This document shows positions 36,956 to 47,015 of a stretch of 64,000 bases of DNA, piece by piece. A program made the translations under genes and the position numbers. Origin of the DNA: Thermoplasmata archaeon. GTDB taxonomy: Archaea > Thermoplasmatota > Thermoplasmata > Lutacidiplasmatales > UBA184. A model generated the notes under the pieces. That model searched no databases, had not been told where the DNA came from, and saw only the letters and a list, made by a program, of their open reading frames with translations. The stretch is from positions 35,351 to 99,350 of the forward strand of contig JAKIWG010000003.1 in assembly GCA_022750155.1 (NCBI GenBank). Reading direction: 5' to 3'. Each line of letters starts with the position of its first letter. The stretch's first letter is position 1.

Positions 36956-39040
36956 ATGCCGAAACAAGCCTCCAAGGGTTCGAGCGTTGGACCCGCGCCC
37001 GCTCCCGCGACCTCGGCCGTCACCGGTCGATTTTCCCTCGAAACGGAGCTCGTGCCCCAAGGGGACCAACCGGCCGCGATCGACCAGCTGGCCGAGCAGG
37101 TCGCAAGTGGGGAGAAGTTCGTCACCCTGTTGGGCGTCACCGGATCCGGCAAGACGTTCACGATGGCCCACGTCGTCAATCGCCTGCAGCGGCCGACGCT
37201 CGTCATCTCCCCGAACAAGACCCTCGCCGCGCAACTCGTCAGCGAGTTCCGCGCGCTCTTCCCGAACAACGCGGTCGAGTACTTCGTCAGCTACTACGAC
37301 TACTACCAACCGGAGGCGTACGTCCCCCAGATCGACCTCTACGTGGAAAAGGACGCTTCGATCAACGAGGAGATCGACCGATTGCGTCATCGAGCCACCC
37401 AGGCGCTGCTCACGCGACGGGACGTGCTCATCGTCGCATCGGTGAGCTGTATCTACGGCCTCGGCTCGCCGGAGGACTACCGGTCGGGTGTGGTCGAGCT
37501 CCATCAAGGGGAGGAGCGGCGTCGCCAGGAGTTCCTCGAACAACTGGTGCGCACGAAGTACGTCCGCAACGACATCGAGCTCAAGCGAGGCCGATTCCGG
37601 GTCCGCGGCGGGACCGTCGACGTCATGGGCGCGGGGGAAGCCGTCCACCGGGTCGTGTTCGAAGGGAACACCGTCGCCTCCATCCTGGAGCTCGACAAGG
37701 TGACCCAGGAAGAGATCCGGGAGGTCAGTGAACTGACCATCTTCCCCGCCACCCACTTCATCACCGTCGACGAGCGGATCGAGCGGATCCTCCGCGAGAT
37801 CGACGAGGAGAAGGTCGAGCGGGTCGCCGACCTGCAACGCCAGGAGAAGATCGTCGAGGCGCAGCGCCTGAAGAGCCGCACCGAGTACGACATCGAGATG
37901 ATCCGGGAGACGGGCTACTGTTCGGGCATCGAGAACTACGCCCGATACTTCGCCGAGCGGAAGCCGGGGGATCCGCCCTACACGCTCCTCGACTTCTTCC
38001 CGGCGGACTCCCTCGTCTTCATCGACGAGTCCCACGTGACGGTTCCCCAGCTCCAGGGGATGTACAAGGGAGACCGCTCCCGCAAGGACAACCTCGTGGA
38101 GTTCGGCTGGCGCCTCCCCTCCTGCCGCGACAATCGGCCGCTCAAGTTCCCCGAGTTCCTGGGGCATGTTCCCCAGGTCGTCTTCGTCTCGGCGACGCCG
38201 GGGGCGTTCGAGCGGAAGGCCTCCAAGGTCGTCGTCGAGCAGATCATCCGGCCCACGGGCCTCGTGGACCCGGAGATCGAGGTCCGGCCCGTCAAGGGCC
38301 ACATCGCCGACCTCGTCCAGGAGCTCAAGGTCGTCACGGGCCGGGGCGAACGTGCCCTCGTGACCACCCTCACCAAAGCGACCGCCGAGGAACTCTCCAA
38401 CTATCTGGCCAATCTGGGGTTCAAGGTCCGTTACCTCCACTCCGATGTGGAGACGATGAAGCGGATCGAGATCCTCCGCGACCTGCGCGTCGGTCAGTTC
38501 GACATCCTCGTGGGGATCAACCTGTTGAGGGAGGGCCTCGACCTCCCCGAAGTGAGCCTGGTCGCGATCCTCGATGCCGACAAGGAGGGATACCTTCGGA
38601 GTGAGACCTCGCTCATCCAGACGGCCGGCCGGGCCTCGAGGAACGTGCTCGGGAGGGTCCTCCTGTACGCCGACCGGACCACGGGCTCGATGGAGCGGGC
38701 GATCGGCGAGATGCGCCGACGCCGGACCGCCCAGGTCGAGTACAACGCGGCCCACGACATCGTGCCGACCTCGATCCGCAAGGCGGTGCGATCGCTCCTC
38801 GCCCCCGAGGCGGAAGCCGCGAGCGGAGACCTGTCCGTCGAGGGGCTCGGGAAGCGTTGGAAGGACAAGCTCCCGTTGTTGTTGGCCAACCTCGAGGAGG
38901 AGATGCGCCTCGCCTCCGAGCGGCTCGATTTCGAGGAGGCGGCGCGCATCCGGGACCGGATCCGCGAGCTCGAACGCCGAGCCATCGAAGAAGGAGGGCG
39001 GCGCACCTCCCAATCGGCCCAGAGGCTGCGCGCCCGGTAG
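36956..39040 (+). CDS. uvrB: Excinuclease ABC subunit UvrB
   Basis: PQGDQPAAIDQLAEQVASGEKFVTLLGVTGSGKTFTMAHVV, YFVSYYDYYQPEAYVP, NLLREGLDLPEVSLVAILDADKEGYLRSETSLIQTAGRASRN, C-terminal UVR motif. Confidence 0.97.
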   Translation: MPKQASKGSSVGPAPAPATSAVTGRFSLETELVPQGDQPAAIDQLAEQVASGEKFVTLLGVTGSGKTFTMAHVVNRLQRPTLVISPNKTLAAQLVSEFRALFPNNAVEYFVSYYDYYQPEAYVPQIDLYVEKDASINEEIDRLRHRATQALLTRRDVLIVASVSCIYGLGSPEDYRSGVVELHQGEERRRQEFLEQLVRTKYVRNDIELKRGRFRVRGGTVDVMGAGEAVHRVVFEGNTVASILELDKVTQEEIREVSELTIFPATHFITVDERIERILREIDEEKVERVADLQRQEKIVEAQRLKSRTEYDIEMIRETGYCSGIENYARYFAERKPGDPPYTLLDFFPADSLVFIDESHVTVPQLQGMYKGDRSRKDNLVEFGWRLPSCRDNRPLKFPEFLGHVPQVVFVSATPGAFERKASKVVVEQIIRPTGLVDPEIEVRPVKGHIADLVQELKVVTGRGERALVTTLTKATAEELSNYLANLGFKVRYLHSDVETMKRIEILRDLRVGQFDILVGINLLREGLDLPEVSLVAILDADKEGYLRSETSLIQTAGRASRNVLGRVLLYADRTTGSMERAIGEMRRRRTAQVEYNAAHDIVPTSIRKAVRSLLAPEAEAASGDLSVEGLGKRWKDKLPLLLANLEEEMRLASERLDFEEAARIRDRIRELERRAIEEGGRRTSQSAQRLRAR

Positions 39041-39233
39041 GCGCCCAGCGCTGGCGTACCGCCCGTCCCCAGGCGGTTCGAATCGCCGGCTGACCTCGAC
39101 CCTCGTCGCGGGTGGGCCTGAATGGCTCACGCGTGGACCGCGCCAGGGAATCTCAGCACCCTCCGACGTCGGCGCCTCCGTGGACCGCGCGACCTCTCCG
39201 GCGGATTCATAGCCCGAGGGCCGATAGGCCCGC

Positions 39234-41882
39234 GTGGCCGCGAAGCGCCGATCTCGGGTCGGCCGGCTGATGCCCGCGGTGCCATTCGTCCTGGTCCTGC
39301 TCCTCGTGATCGCATGGCCCGGGACCGCGCCGCGGCGCCCCCCACCCGCCGCGCACACCGTTCCCACCGTTCCGACGCGTGCGTTCCCGCAGGCGAGGGG
39401 TCCCGTGACGTTCGAGCACCCGTTTCCGGCCGGCCCGTTCGCCGACGCCCGCGCACGTACCCCGACGCTCGGAACCGGGACCACGTACTATCTCGCTCCG
39501 AGCGGCAGCGACAGCAACTCCTGCGGCCCGAGCACCCCCTGCCGGCAGGTGGCGCGCGCCCTCGCCCTCGTCGGAGCGGGCGATACGATCGAACTCGCCA
39601 ATGGTACGTACATGGGGTTCAACATGACGTCGCTCTCCGGCGCTCGGGGCAACCCGATCACGCTGTGGGCGCCCGGCGGGGACGCCGTGATCGCCGCGCC
39701 GGGCTGCTACATCGAGAACTGCGACAACATGTACATGGTGTTCTGCTCGTGGATCGTCCTCGATGGGCTCCGAAGTTACGATGCGGGGCGCTCGGAGATC
39801 CGCATCGACCGCTCCGACAACATCACCGTGCGCAACACCGTGTTCGGGAACGGGACGACCCTCGGCGCGAACGGGGCCAACCTGTTCACGGACATCGCCA
39901 CCAATCTCACGATCGAGTTCGACGACGTCTACGGGTCGGTCTACTCCCACGGGATCTACCTGTCGGCCGGGTACAACGGCGACGGGATCCCCGGATACCG
40001 CACGGAGTTCGGGGACGTGATCCGCAACAATGTGCTCTACGACAACAACTGGACCGGGATCCAGATCGCCGGGGGGATCAACGAGACCGTCGAGCAGAAC
40101 ATCTTCTACGGGAACGGGGCCGGGGGTTCCGGGGCAATCAGCCTGAGGGGAATCGTCGCCTCGCGGATCGTGAACAACCTGATCTACAACGAGTCCGGCG
40201 GCGGGATCATCCTGTACTACGGCAGCGACGCCCCGACCCCCAACTCCGGCAATCTGGTCGCGTACAACACCGTGCTCACGACGAGTACCGGGCGCTACGG
40301 GATCTACCTGAACGGGAGCGGCGCGACCAACACGCTGCGGGACAACATCCTCTACACCGGCGATCAGACCTACTGGTCATCGATATTCTATTCCACGACG
40401 GTCGACCGCAACGCCACGGACAGCGACTACAATCTCCTCCAGAATGTCATGGACCCCTCCGGGAACTACTCGCTCGCCCAGTGGCAGGCGCTCGGGCGCG
40501 AGTCCCACTCCCTCGCCGCGGCACCCTTCGCGGTGTTCGTCGACGCGACCGCCGCCGATTACCACCTGGCACCGAGCTCGCCAGCGATCGGGGCGGGGAT
40601 CGGGATCGCCGCCGTCCCTGTCGACCTGTCGGGGACCCCGCGTCAGACGACGGGGTCGACCGATATCGGCTGTTACGCGAGCGGCGTGGGCGCCCTCGCC
40701 GTGACGGTGCACGCCACCCCGGTTTCCGGAACCGTACCGTTGACGGTCTACCTGAACAGCACTCCCCGGGGCGGGGTACAGCCCTACACCTACGACTGGA
40801 ACTTCGACGACGGGTTGCCCCACTCCAGCACCCAGAACACGTTACACACCTATCGGGTCACGGGGGACTTCCCCGTCCGTCTCCAGGTCACGGATTCGTC
40901 CCTCCGCGTCGCGAACGGGACCGTGCACGTCACCGTCTCTCCGAGCCCGCTTGTGCCCATGCCCAGTGCGGCCCCGCTCGCCGGCCCGGCTCCGTTGAAC
41001 GTGTCGTTCCGTGGCTCCGCTTCGGGAGGGGAACCGCCCTACACCCCGTGGCACTGGGACTTCGGCGACGGGTCGAACTCCTCCCTGCAGAACCCGAATC
41101 ACACCTTCGCCAGCGCGGGGACCTATCTGGTTTCCTTCACCGTCACGGATAGCACTCCGACGTCCAAGTCCGGCACGGTGAAGATCACGGTCGGACCGAC
41201 GCCGCTCGTGGTGACGGCGACGGCATCGCCCGGGACGGGGGTCGCGCCTCTCCGGGTCTCCTTCGCGGCGGCCCCGACGGGCGGAGAGCCGCCGTACTCG
41301 TATGCCTGGCAGTTCGGGGACGGCGCAGGCTCCCCCCTTCCGAATCCGAGCCACCTCTATCCTTCGTCGGGAACCTACGCCGCGTGGCTGTTCTTGAACG
41401 ACTCGGCAGCCCCCCGGGATATGTCGACGGTCATGGTCCACGTGCTGGTCGACCCCCAACTATCGGTGAACCTGACGGCGGTCCCTGCCGCGATCACCAT
41501 CGGGGGAGGCACGGTGTTGACCGCTTCGGCGCACGGCGGGACTCGGTCCTTCGAGCGCTATGCGTGGGCGCACCTTCCGTCGGGGTGTTTCTCCGCGAAC
41601 CGTTCCACCCTCTCCTGCACGCCTACCTCCGTGGGTTCGTGGAACGTCACGGTCACGGTCATGGATTCGGGGGGCGACACCGGATCGAACGCGACGGGAG
41701 TCGAAGTCCGTAACACCACGGGGGCCGGAGGAGGAGGTGGAGCGACGGCACCTGCCGGCGGAGCCCCCGCGTGGGAGTGGCTCTCCGCGAGTGGGCTCCT
41801 CGCGGCCGGCCTGGTCGCCGCCTTCGTCCTGATTCGCCGGCATCGACCGGGGTCGGGGACCGACTCTCCCCCTGGAAGGTAG
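39234..41882 (+). CDS. Large surface protein: right-handed beta-helix domain, PKD domains, C-terminal TM anchor
   Basis: TTYYLAPSGSDSNSCGPSTPCRQVARALALVGAGDTIELANGTY; NITVRNTVF/NLTIEFDDV parallel-helix turns; PKD motifs YTYDWNFDDG, YTPWHWDFGDGS, YSYAWQFGDG; C-terminal WLSASGLLAAGLVAAFVLIRRHR. Confidence 0.85.
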   Translation: MAAKRRSRVGRLMPAVPFVLVLLLVIAWPGTAPRRPPPAAHTVPTVPTRAFPQARGPVTFEHPFPAGPFADARARTPTLGTGTTYYLAPSGSDSNSCGPSTPCRQVARALALVGAGDTIELANGTYMGFNMTSLSGARGNPITLWAPGGDAVIAAPGCYIENCDNMYMVFCSWIVLDGLRSYDAGRSEIRIDRSDNITVRNTVFGNGTTLGANGANLFTDIATNLTIEFDDVYGSVYSHGIYLSAGYNGDGIPGYRTEFGDVIRNNVLYDNNWTGIQIAGGINETVEQNIFYGNGAGGSGAISLRGIVASRIVNNLIYNESGGGIILYYGSDAPTPNSGNLVAYNTVLTTSTGRYGIYLNGSGATNTLRDNILYTGDQTYWSSIFYSTTVDRNATDSDYNLLQNVMDPSGNYSLAQWQALGRESHSLAAAPFAVFVDATAADYHLAPSSPAIGAGIGIAAVPVDLSGTPRQTTGSTDIGCYASGVGALAVTVHATPVSGTVPLTVYLNSTPRGGVQPYTYDWNFDDGLPHSSTQNTLHTYRVTGDFPVRLQVTDSSLRVANGTVHVTVSPSPLVPMPSAAPLAGPAPLNVSFRGSASGGEPPYTPWHWDFGDGSNSSLQNPNHTFASAGTYLVSFTVTDSTPTSKSGTVKITVGPTPLVVTATASPGTGVAPLRVSFAAAPTGGEPPYSYAWQFGDGAGSPLPNPSHLYPSSGTYAAWLFLNDSAAPRDMSTVMVHVLVDPQLSVNLTAVPAAITIGGGTVLTASAHGGTRSFERYAWAHLPSGCFSANRSTLSCTPTSVGSWNVTVTVMDSGGDTGSNATGVEVRNTTGAGGGGGATAPAGGAPAWEWLSASGLLAAGLVAAFVLIRRHRPGSGTDSPPGR

Positions 41883-41974
41883 CAGTGAACTAAACCCAGA
41901 CTCGAGCCGCCGCCTCCGGGGGGGTGCAGCTCCCGACGGGAAGGGTCGCAGATTCAGCGGGTTCGACAGGTCGG

Positions 41975-43042
41975 CTAGTTTTGTGGGAGTCCCGGAAATC
42001 GCTCTGGATATCGATGGGCCACCCGCTCCTCGATCGCCTCGACCGGCTCGATGAGGACGTCGGCGGGATCCAGATACCGCGAGAGGACCGACATCACCGG
42101 CCGGGCCGCGGAGGGCACCGGGACCCGCCCGGGTCGCTCCGAATCGGTTTGCCCGAGGCCGGCGAACAGCACCTTTCCGGAGGCCTCGGCGAACAGGAAG
42201 GGGTAGACCTGGCAATCGGCCGTCAACTCGTTGAGGAGTTGGGAAGGTCGGGCGCTCGCCCGGAGCGAACCGCGGACGAAGATCACCTCGGCGATACGAC
42301 GACGGCCGAACGGAGGGACTCGGGCGAGCGAGAGCATGCTGCGGGGCTGAATCACCGCGGCGAGGTCCTCCGCTCGGGGGTCGTGGTGCTCGTGGACGGA
42401 TTCGGCCGAGAGCGCATGGGAGGCGGTGCGCTGGCGGTCCGTGCGGATCCGGCCCTGCGCGAGGAGCAGGCTGCGACGCGCGGCGGTCTCCGAAGAGGTC
42501 CGGAGTCCCCGGGGGTACCCGGCGGGCGGCTCCGCTCCCCCGAACCGGGCCCACAGCCCGGAGTAGTCATAGAACACGGGAACGGATCCGGACCCGCGGA
42601 CCACGAGAAGCTGTGCCGCGCGCTCGTCCCCCGCGAGGGGATCCTGAACCGGCCGAGGTCCCGCTTCGGTCTGTCGGAAGAATATCCCGAAGAGCACGTG
42701 GACTCCTGCCCATAGGAGGACGCACTCCGGGTCCGAACTCCAGCGCTCGGATTGGACCGAGCGCTGCGCCAGGGTCGGTCGGGCCAGGAGGAACTCGATC
42801 GCCGCGAAGCCGCAGGGGCCCGGATCCGGTACTATCGTGTCGTAGAGCCAGCCTTCGGCGTAGATGCGCCGACGGGCCACGTTGTACGTAGAACTGGCCA
42901 GTCCGGAGCTCCTGATCCTCTCGCGCTCGGTCGTTCCGGGATTCGCAAGAATCGCCAGGGCGGCACGAAACTCGGCGGGTGACAATTCTCGCACGGCCGA
43001 ACGCAGTCCCCCGGTGTGGGAGATGGTACAACTTCCGGTCAA
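41975..43042 (-). CDS. Putative winged-helix/HTH regulator, lineage-specific
   Basis: LSPAEFRAALAILANPGTTERERIRSSGLASSTYNVARRRIYAEGWL resembles an N-terminal wHTH; rest unrecognised. Start uncertain (GTG 42994 possible). Confidence 0.5.
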   Translation of the reverse strand: MTGSCTISHTGGLRSAVRELSPAEFRAALAILANPGTTERERIRSSGLASSTYNVARRRIYAEGWLYDTIVPDPGPCGFAAIEFLLARPTLAQRSVQSERWSSDPECVLLWAGVHVLFGIFFRQTEAGPRPVQDPLAGDERAAQLLVVRGSGSVPVFYDYSGLWARFGGAEPPAGYPRGLRTSSETAARRSLLLAQGRIRTDRQRTASHALSAESVHEHHDPRAEDLAAVIQPRSMLSLARVPPFGRRRIAEVIFVRGSLRASARPSQLLNELTADCQVYPFLFAEASGKVLFAGLGQTDSERPGRVPVPSAARPVMSVLSRYLDPADVLIEPVEAIEERVAHRYPERFPGLPQN

Positions 43043-43087
43043 TAACTTGTAGACTGGTTGAAAGGCCCGCTCCCCATCCAGGGACTG

Positions 43088-43738
43088 ATGGCATTCCGGT
43101 TGGCGAAACCCCCCGCGGCATGGACGTGGATCGCCCTATTGGTGGTCGCTTTCTCGTCGCTCCTGCCGAGTGCGCTCGGTGCGCCTCCGCGATCGCCGGC
43201 CCAGGCCTCGCAGGTCCACCTAGGGTCCACCTCGCGCTACGAAGCGGTTCCCACGTACGCCGTGAACGTGACCGAGAGATACCTGCCGAGCGGCACCAAC
43301 TGGACCCTGGCGGTCGGCGGGCGCATGTGGAACTCGTCGATTCCCTCGATCCTTCTCGCCGAGCCGAACGGAACCTACCCTTATACCGCGTCCGCCCCGA
43401 CGTGGCCCGGCGGCCCTTCGGTATCCGGATCCTTCGTCGTGGCGGGGTCCCCCGTGACGGTCCTCGTGAACCTGACATCCGCCCCTGGTTCGACCGAACC
43501 TCCCGCTTCGGCGGCCAGCTCGAGTGCTCCCGTGTCCCCCTCCTTCGTGTTCGCCCTCGCGGTCGTGGTGCTCGCGAGCGGCGTAGGCGGGGTCCTCGTC
43601 GTGGCGCGTCGGCGAACACGCGCGATCTCCCCGCCCGCACCGCGGGATTCGACCAGGTCGGAGACCCAGGATGCGCCTGCGGGCGGAGCCTCTCGGAGGG
43701 AACCGGAGGACGCGGACCCGCTGGGACACATGCTGTAG
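43088..43738 (+). CDS. Membrane-anchored surface protein with ERYLPSGTNWTLAVGG domain
   Basis: Signal peptide AAWTWIALLVVAFSSLLPSALG; VNVTERYLPSGTNWTLAVGGRMWNSSIPSILLAEPNGTYPYT; C-terminal TM then RRRTR. Confidence 0.7.
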   Translation: MAFRLAKPPAAWTWIALLVVAFSSLLPSALGAPPRSPAQASQVHLGSTSRYEAVPTYAVNVTERYLPSGTNWTLAVGGRMWNSSIPSILLAEPNGTYPYTASAPTWPGGPSVSGSFVVAGSPVTVLVNLTSAPGSTEPPASAASSSAPVSPSFVFALAVVVLASGVGGVLVVARRRTRAISPPAPRDSTRSETQDAPAGGASRREPEDADPLGHML

Positions 43739-43750
43739 GAAGGACGGACG

Positions 43751-46168
43751 ATGGACGGGAACGAAGGGATGGCTCCGACGGACGCCGAGCCCGGGAATGC
43801 AGTCGCGGGGGGGGCTCCATCGGGGCCCCTCACGCACGGCTTGCCTGACCCCGGCTCGCACATGGAGGCCGATGGACGGGGTGGGTCGCCGGGAGCGAGG
43901 CCCGGCGCGCGCCCATCCGTTCTCCGGAATCGATCCGTCCAGTTGGGGGTCGCGGTCCTCCTCATCCTCGGGGGTCTGACCATCGCGATCCTGGGTGGGA
44001 CGACTCCGCTCTATACCGCGAGTTCGCTCGCCGAATCCGGTTCCTTCTTCGCGCTCGCGTCGTCCGGGGACTTTCTGTATGCGGCCTCGGACAACGGGGG
44101 GTCGATCCTTCTCGAACAGAGTACCGACCGCGGCGCGAGCTGGTCCGCGAGCCCGGTGCCATATTCCGCGGTCGCCGGGGGGGCGCCATGGACCCACGCG
44201 GCGGTGGCCGTGGACGGCTCGCACGTGATCCTCGCCGCGGCCACGGGCGGGGGAAGCGGCTACCTTCCCTACCCGCAAGCCCCCGGGGTCGCCATGAGCT
44301 CCGGGCCGCTCGGTCTCTGTGGGACGGATTCCACCATCTTGGTGGCGTCGAGTCCCGACCGCGGGATCACCTGGAAGACGACGACGTTCGTCACCGCCAA
44401 CCTCAGCGTCGGTTCGCTCCAGACCGGCATCGAGGGGAACCTCGCCACCGTCGGTTGGCTCGGCGGCTCCACCTACTGCGGCGCCTCGGCCGGCGCCGTC
44501 GAGGTACTGACGAGCCGGGACGCGGGCCAAGACTGGTCGAGCGTCCAGCCGGTCCGTTCTCCCGGCGTGGCGGTCCCGACCGCCGAGGGGCTGGAGATCG
44601 CCCCCGAGAACCAGGGGATCCTGATCGCCTTCGGGGTGAGCGCGGGGAATGGGTCGACGAGCGAGCTCAGTCTGTGGTTGTTCCCCCTCAACGGCTCCGG
44701 TGGCATCACGGACCTCACCCAGCTCCCCGCCCCCACGAGTTGGACGCTCCAGGGCGACCCGAGCACCCCGGCGTACCTGCTCACGCCCACCTACCTGATC
44801 CCGCTCACGACCCCTCCGTACACCGCGCTGCCGTTCAACCAGCTCCAGCAGGACGGGAGCGGCGTCGGGCAGCTCCCGAGCGTGGTCGCCCTCGTTCCCA
44901 CGGGCCCGAACACGTTGGAGATCGCGGCGACGACCTCGAACAACCTCGGGGTCGACTGCTGGACGATGGACACCTCGGACTATCGGGTCTCACAAACCTG
45001 CCACGTGAGCCTCGGCTCCGCGCTGCTCCCGTCGGGCAGCGCACTCCCGATCGTCGCGCTGATCGATGGCGGGGGCTGGTGGCTCGCGGTCGGGGCTTCG
45101 GGTCCCTCGTGCACGTACGATTGCTACGGCCCGCCGACGGCCGGCAGTTCCAGCGGGGCTCCGGCCTCCGTCGGGACGTCCGTCTGCATCACCGGCTGTT
45201 CCTCCACTGCGGGGCTCGCGGCGTACTCCTTCAGCGAAACCACCCGCGCCCACGAGGCGGAGTTCGAATGGGTCGGCGCGCTCCTGGCCGTCGTCGGCGT
45301 TTTGTGGCTGATCGCTGCCGCCTGGGTTCAGCGGGGCGCGGTCTCGTACCGGTGGGGACCTTCCGAAAGCCATCACGACCCGCGGTCCGCGGAAGCCCCC
45401 GCGTGGTCCGCGCGGAGGTCATTGAAACTGAACTATGTCGAGGCGCTCGCGATCTGGGCCCTGGCCTGGCTGCCGCTCGCGCTGCTCGCCTTCTCCCCTT
45501 CGGCCAGCCAGTCCCCCCTCCTGCCGTACGTGATCGTCCTCGGGGCCGCGCTGGGAGCCGTCGCGGGCGCGCCTCTCCACCACCGGCTCCGACTTCGGCT
45601 TCGGGAAGAGTCCGCGCTCCCCCCCGATTGGCTGTTCGGCGGGTCGCAGTCGCCGGCGGGGTCGGGCCGGTCCGAGCGCGTTCGCCTGACCTGCGGCCTC
45701 GCCTACGCGAGCTGGCTCGTGGGGGGGGCCCTCCTCCTCCTGATCGGGTTCGGTCCCGCGGGCGGCCTCGACCTCAACTCCTCCAGCGGAACCGGTCCCG
45801 CCCTAGGGTTCGCCCTCCCGCCCCCAGGGGCCCTGGTCCTGGGGGTCGTGATCCTGTGCGTCGTGGGATTGCGGGCCCTATACCACGTGAGGCTCGCGGC
45901 GTCGGTCTCGGAGGGGACCACCCTCTATCCGGCGACCGGAGCGGACTGGATGGACCGTTCCTCCATCCGGCGGACGCAGCTGGGGGCCGCGTTGCTGCCG
46001 TTCAACCCGATGACCGGGTTGCTGCTGGGGTGGGCATTCCAGTCCGCGCTTCCTTGGAGCCCGTTCGTTCTGGCGTGGGCGTTCCTCCCGGTGACCATCC
46101 TCGGGATGGCCCTTCTGGGTGGATGCTTCGGTAGGAGCGCTTGGGCCGGGACCCCCCGAGCGGTGTAA
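43751..46168 (+). CDS. Large membrane protein: N-terminal TM, Asp-box (BNR-like) beta-propeller ectodomain, C-terminal multi-TM domain
   Basis: Asp-box-like STDRGASW, SPDRGITW, SRDAGQDW; hydrophobic segments at N-terminus and over the last ~300 aa. Confidence 0.7.
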   Translation: MDGNEGMAPTDAEPGNAVAGGAPSGPLTHGLPDPGSHMEADGRGGSPGARPGARPSVLRNRSVQLGVAVLLILGGLTIAILGGTTPLYTASSLAESGSFFALASSGDFLYAASDNGGSILLEQSTDRGASWSASPVPYSAVAGGAPWTHAAVAVDGSHVILAAATGGGSGYLPYPQAPGVAMSSGPLGLCGTDSTILVASSPDRGITWKTTTFVTANLSVGSLQTGIEGNLATVGWLGGSTYCGASAGAVEVLTSRDAGQDWSSVQPVRSPGVAVPTAEGLEIAPENQGILIAFGVSAGNGSTSELSLWLFPLNGSGGITDLTQLPAPTSWTLQGDPSTPAYLLTPTYLIPLTTPPYTALPFNQLQQDGSGVGQLPSVVALVPTGPNTLEIAATTSNNLGVDCWTMDTSDYRVSQTCHVSLGSALLPSGSALPIVALIDGGGWWLAVGASGPSCTYDCYGPPTAGSSSGAPASVGTSVCITGCSSTAGLAAYSFSETTRAHEAEFEWVGALLAVVGVLWLIAAAWVQRGAVSYRWGPSESHHDPRSAEAPAWSARRSLKLNYVEALAIWALAWLPLALLAFSPSASQSPLLPYVIVLGAALGAVAGAPLHHRLRLRLREESALPPDWLFGGSQSPAGSGRSERVRLTCGLAYASWLVGGALLLLIGFGPAGGLDLNSSSGTGPALGFALPPPGALVLGVVILCVVGLRALYHVRLAASVSEGTTLYPATGADWMDRSSIRRTQLGAALLPFNPMTGLLLGWAFQSALPWSPFVLAWAFLPVTILGMALLGGCFGRSAWAGTPRAV

Positions 46169-46220
46169 CGCGGGCCCCGCCACGGAGATCCGGCGCAAAC
46201 GCCGCGCCGTGACGGTCCGC

Positions 46221-46742
46221 TCAGCGAACTGGTGCGGTGCCGGGCCCCGGGGTGCCACCGGGAGCGGGCGGGGAGACCTTCCGTGCCATGAGCAGATTCG
46301 TGGGCTCGAACCCGAGCTTTTCGTAGAGGGCCCGCGCCCGGAGGTTGTCGCCAAAGACCTGCAGGGCGATCCTGGACGCCCCCAACCTCACCGCGTCGAC
46401 CTCCAGCCTCTGGAAGGTATCCGAGGCGTAGCCCCGCCGCCGGAATCGGTCATCGATTCCAATCCAGTACACGTACAGGTCGATCCTCGACGAGACCCGG
46501 CGGAGCGCGTACCACAGCGACCCCACCGGTTCACGGCTCGGACCGCCAAGGATCGAGTAGAGGAAGTGGTCGGCCGTCTCGATCCCTTTCGGCAGCAGCC
46601 CTTGGATCTCCGACGCCGAGCGAGCCGCCGCCTCTTCTGCGCTCCAGTTACCCGCCCGGACATGATCTTCGGCGTAACTCACCGTCGACCGCTCGATGAA
46701 CCGGCGAAACTCGGCCGGGGTCATCGGAGCGAGGTCGATCAT
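46221..46742 (-). CDS. GNAT-family N-acetyltransferase
   Basis: YVYWIGIDDRFRRRGYASDTFQRLEVDAVRLGASRIALQVFGDNLRARALYEKLGFEPTNLLMARKV. Confidence 0.88.
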   Translation of the reverse strand: MIDLAPMTPAEFRRFIERSTVSYAEDHVRAGNWSAEEAAARSASEIQGLLPKGIETADHFLYSILGGPSREPVGSLWYALRRVSSRIDLYVYWIGIDDRFRRRGYASDTFQRLEVDAVRLGASRIALQVFGDNLRARALYEKLGFEPTNLLMARKVSPPAPGGTPGPGTAPVR

Positions 46743-47015
46743 GGGGCCGGTCCCATTCTCTTCCGGGAATAAATCCACGACCGCTCCGGGCCGGCCCGGG
46801 CCGGGGGGTCACGAGGAGACCCTCCCGACCTTTGGATAGCGGTCCCGGTCCGTGGTCGTTCGAAGGAGGCGGGAACCCAGAACCATCGGGGTGACGATCC
46901 CCCGGCCCACGCGGCCCGACGGGGGCGCGCCTCGGCCGACGCTCCGGCGGGAACGAGGCCGCGGCGCGTCTCCCGCACGGAGAGCGCCTTTATTCCCGGG
47001 CGGCTCGAGACGGGA

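Noticed and set aside
39072-39090. tRNA T-arm-like ggcggttcgaatcgcc after uvrB
   Set aside because: No matching acceptor, D or anticodon stems upstream; the 8-nt loop/4-bp stem does not fit a T-arm.
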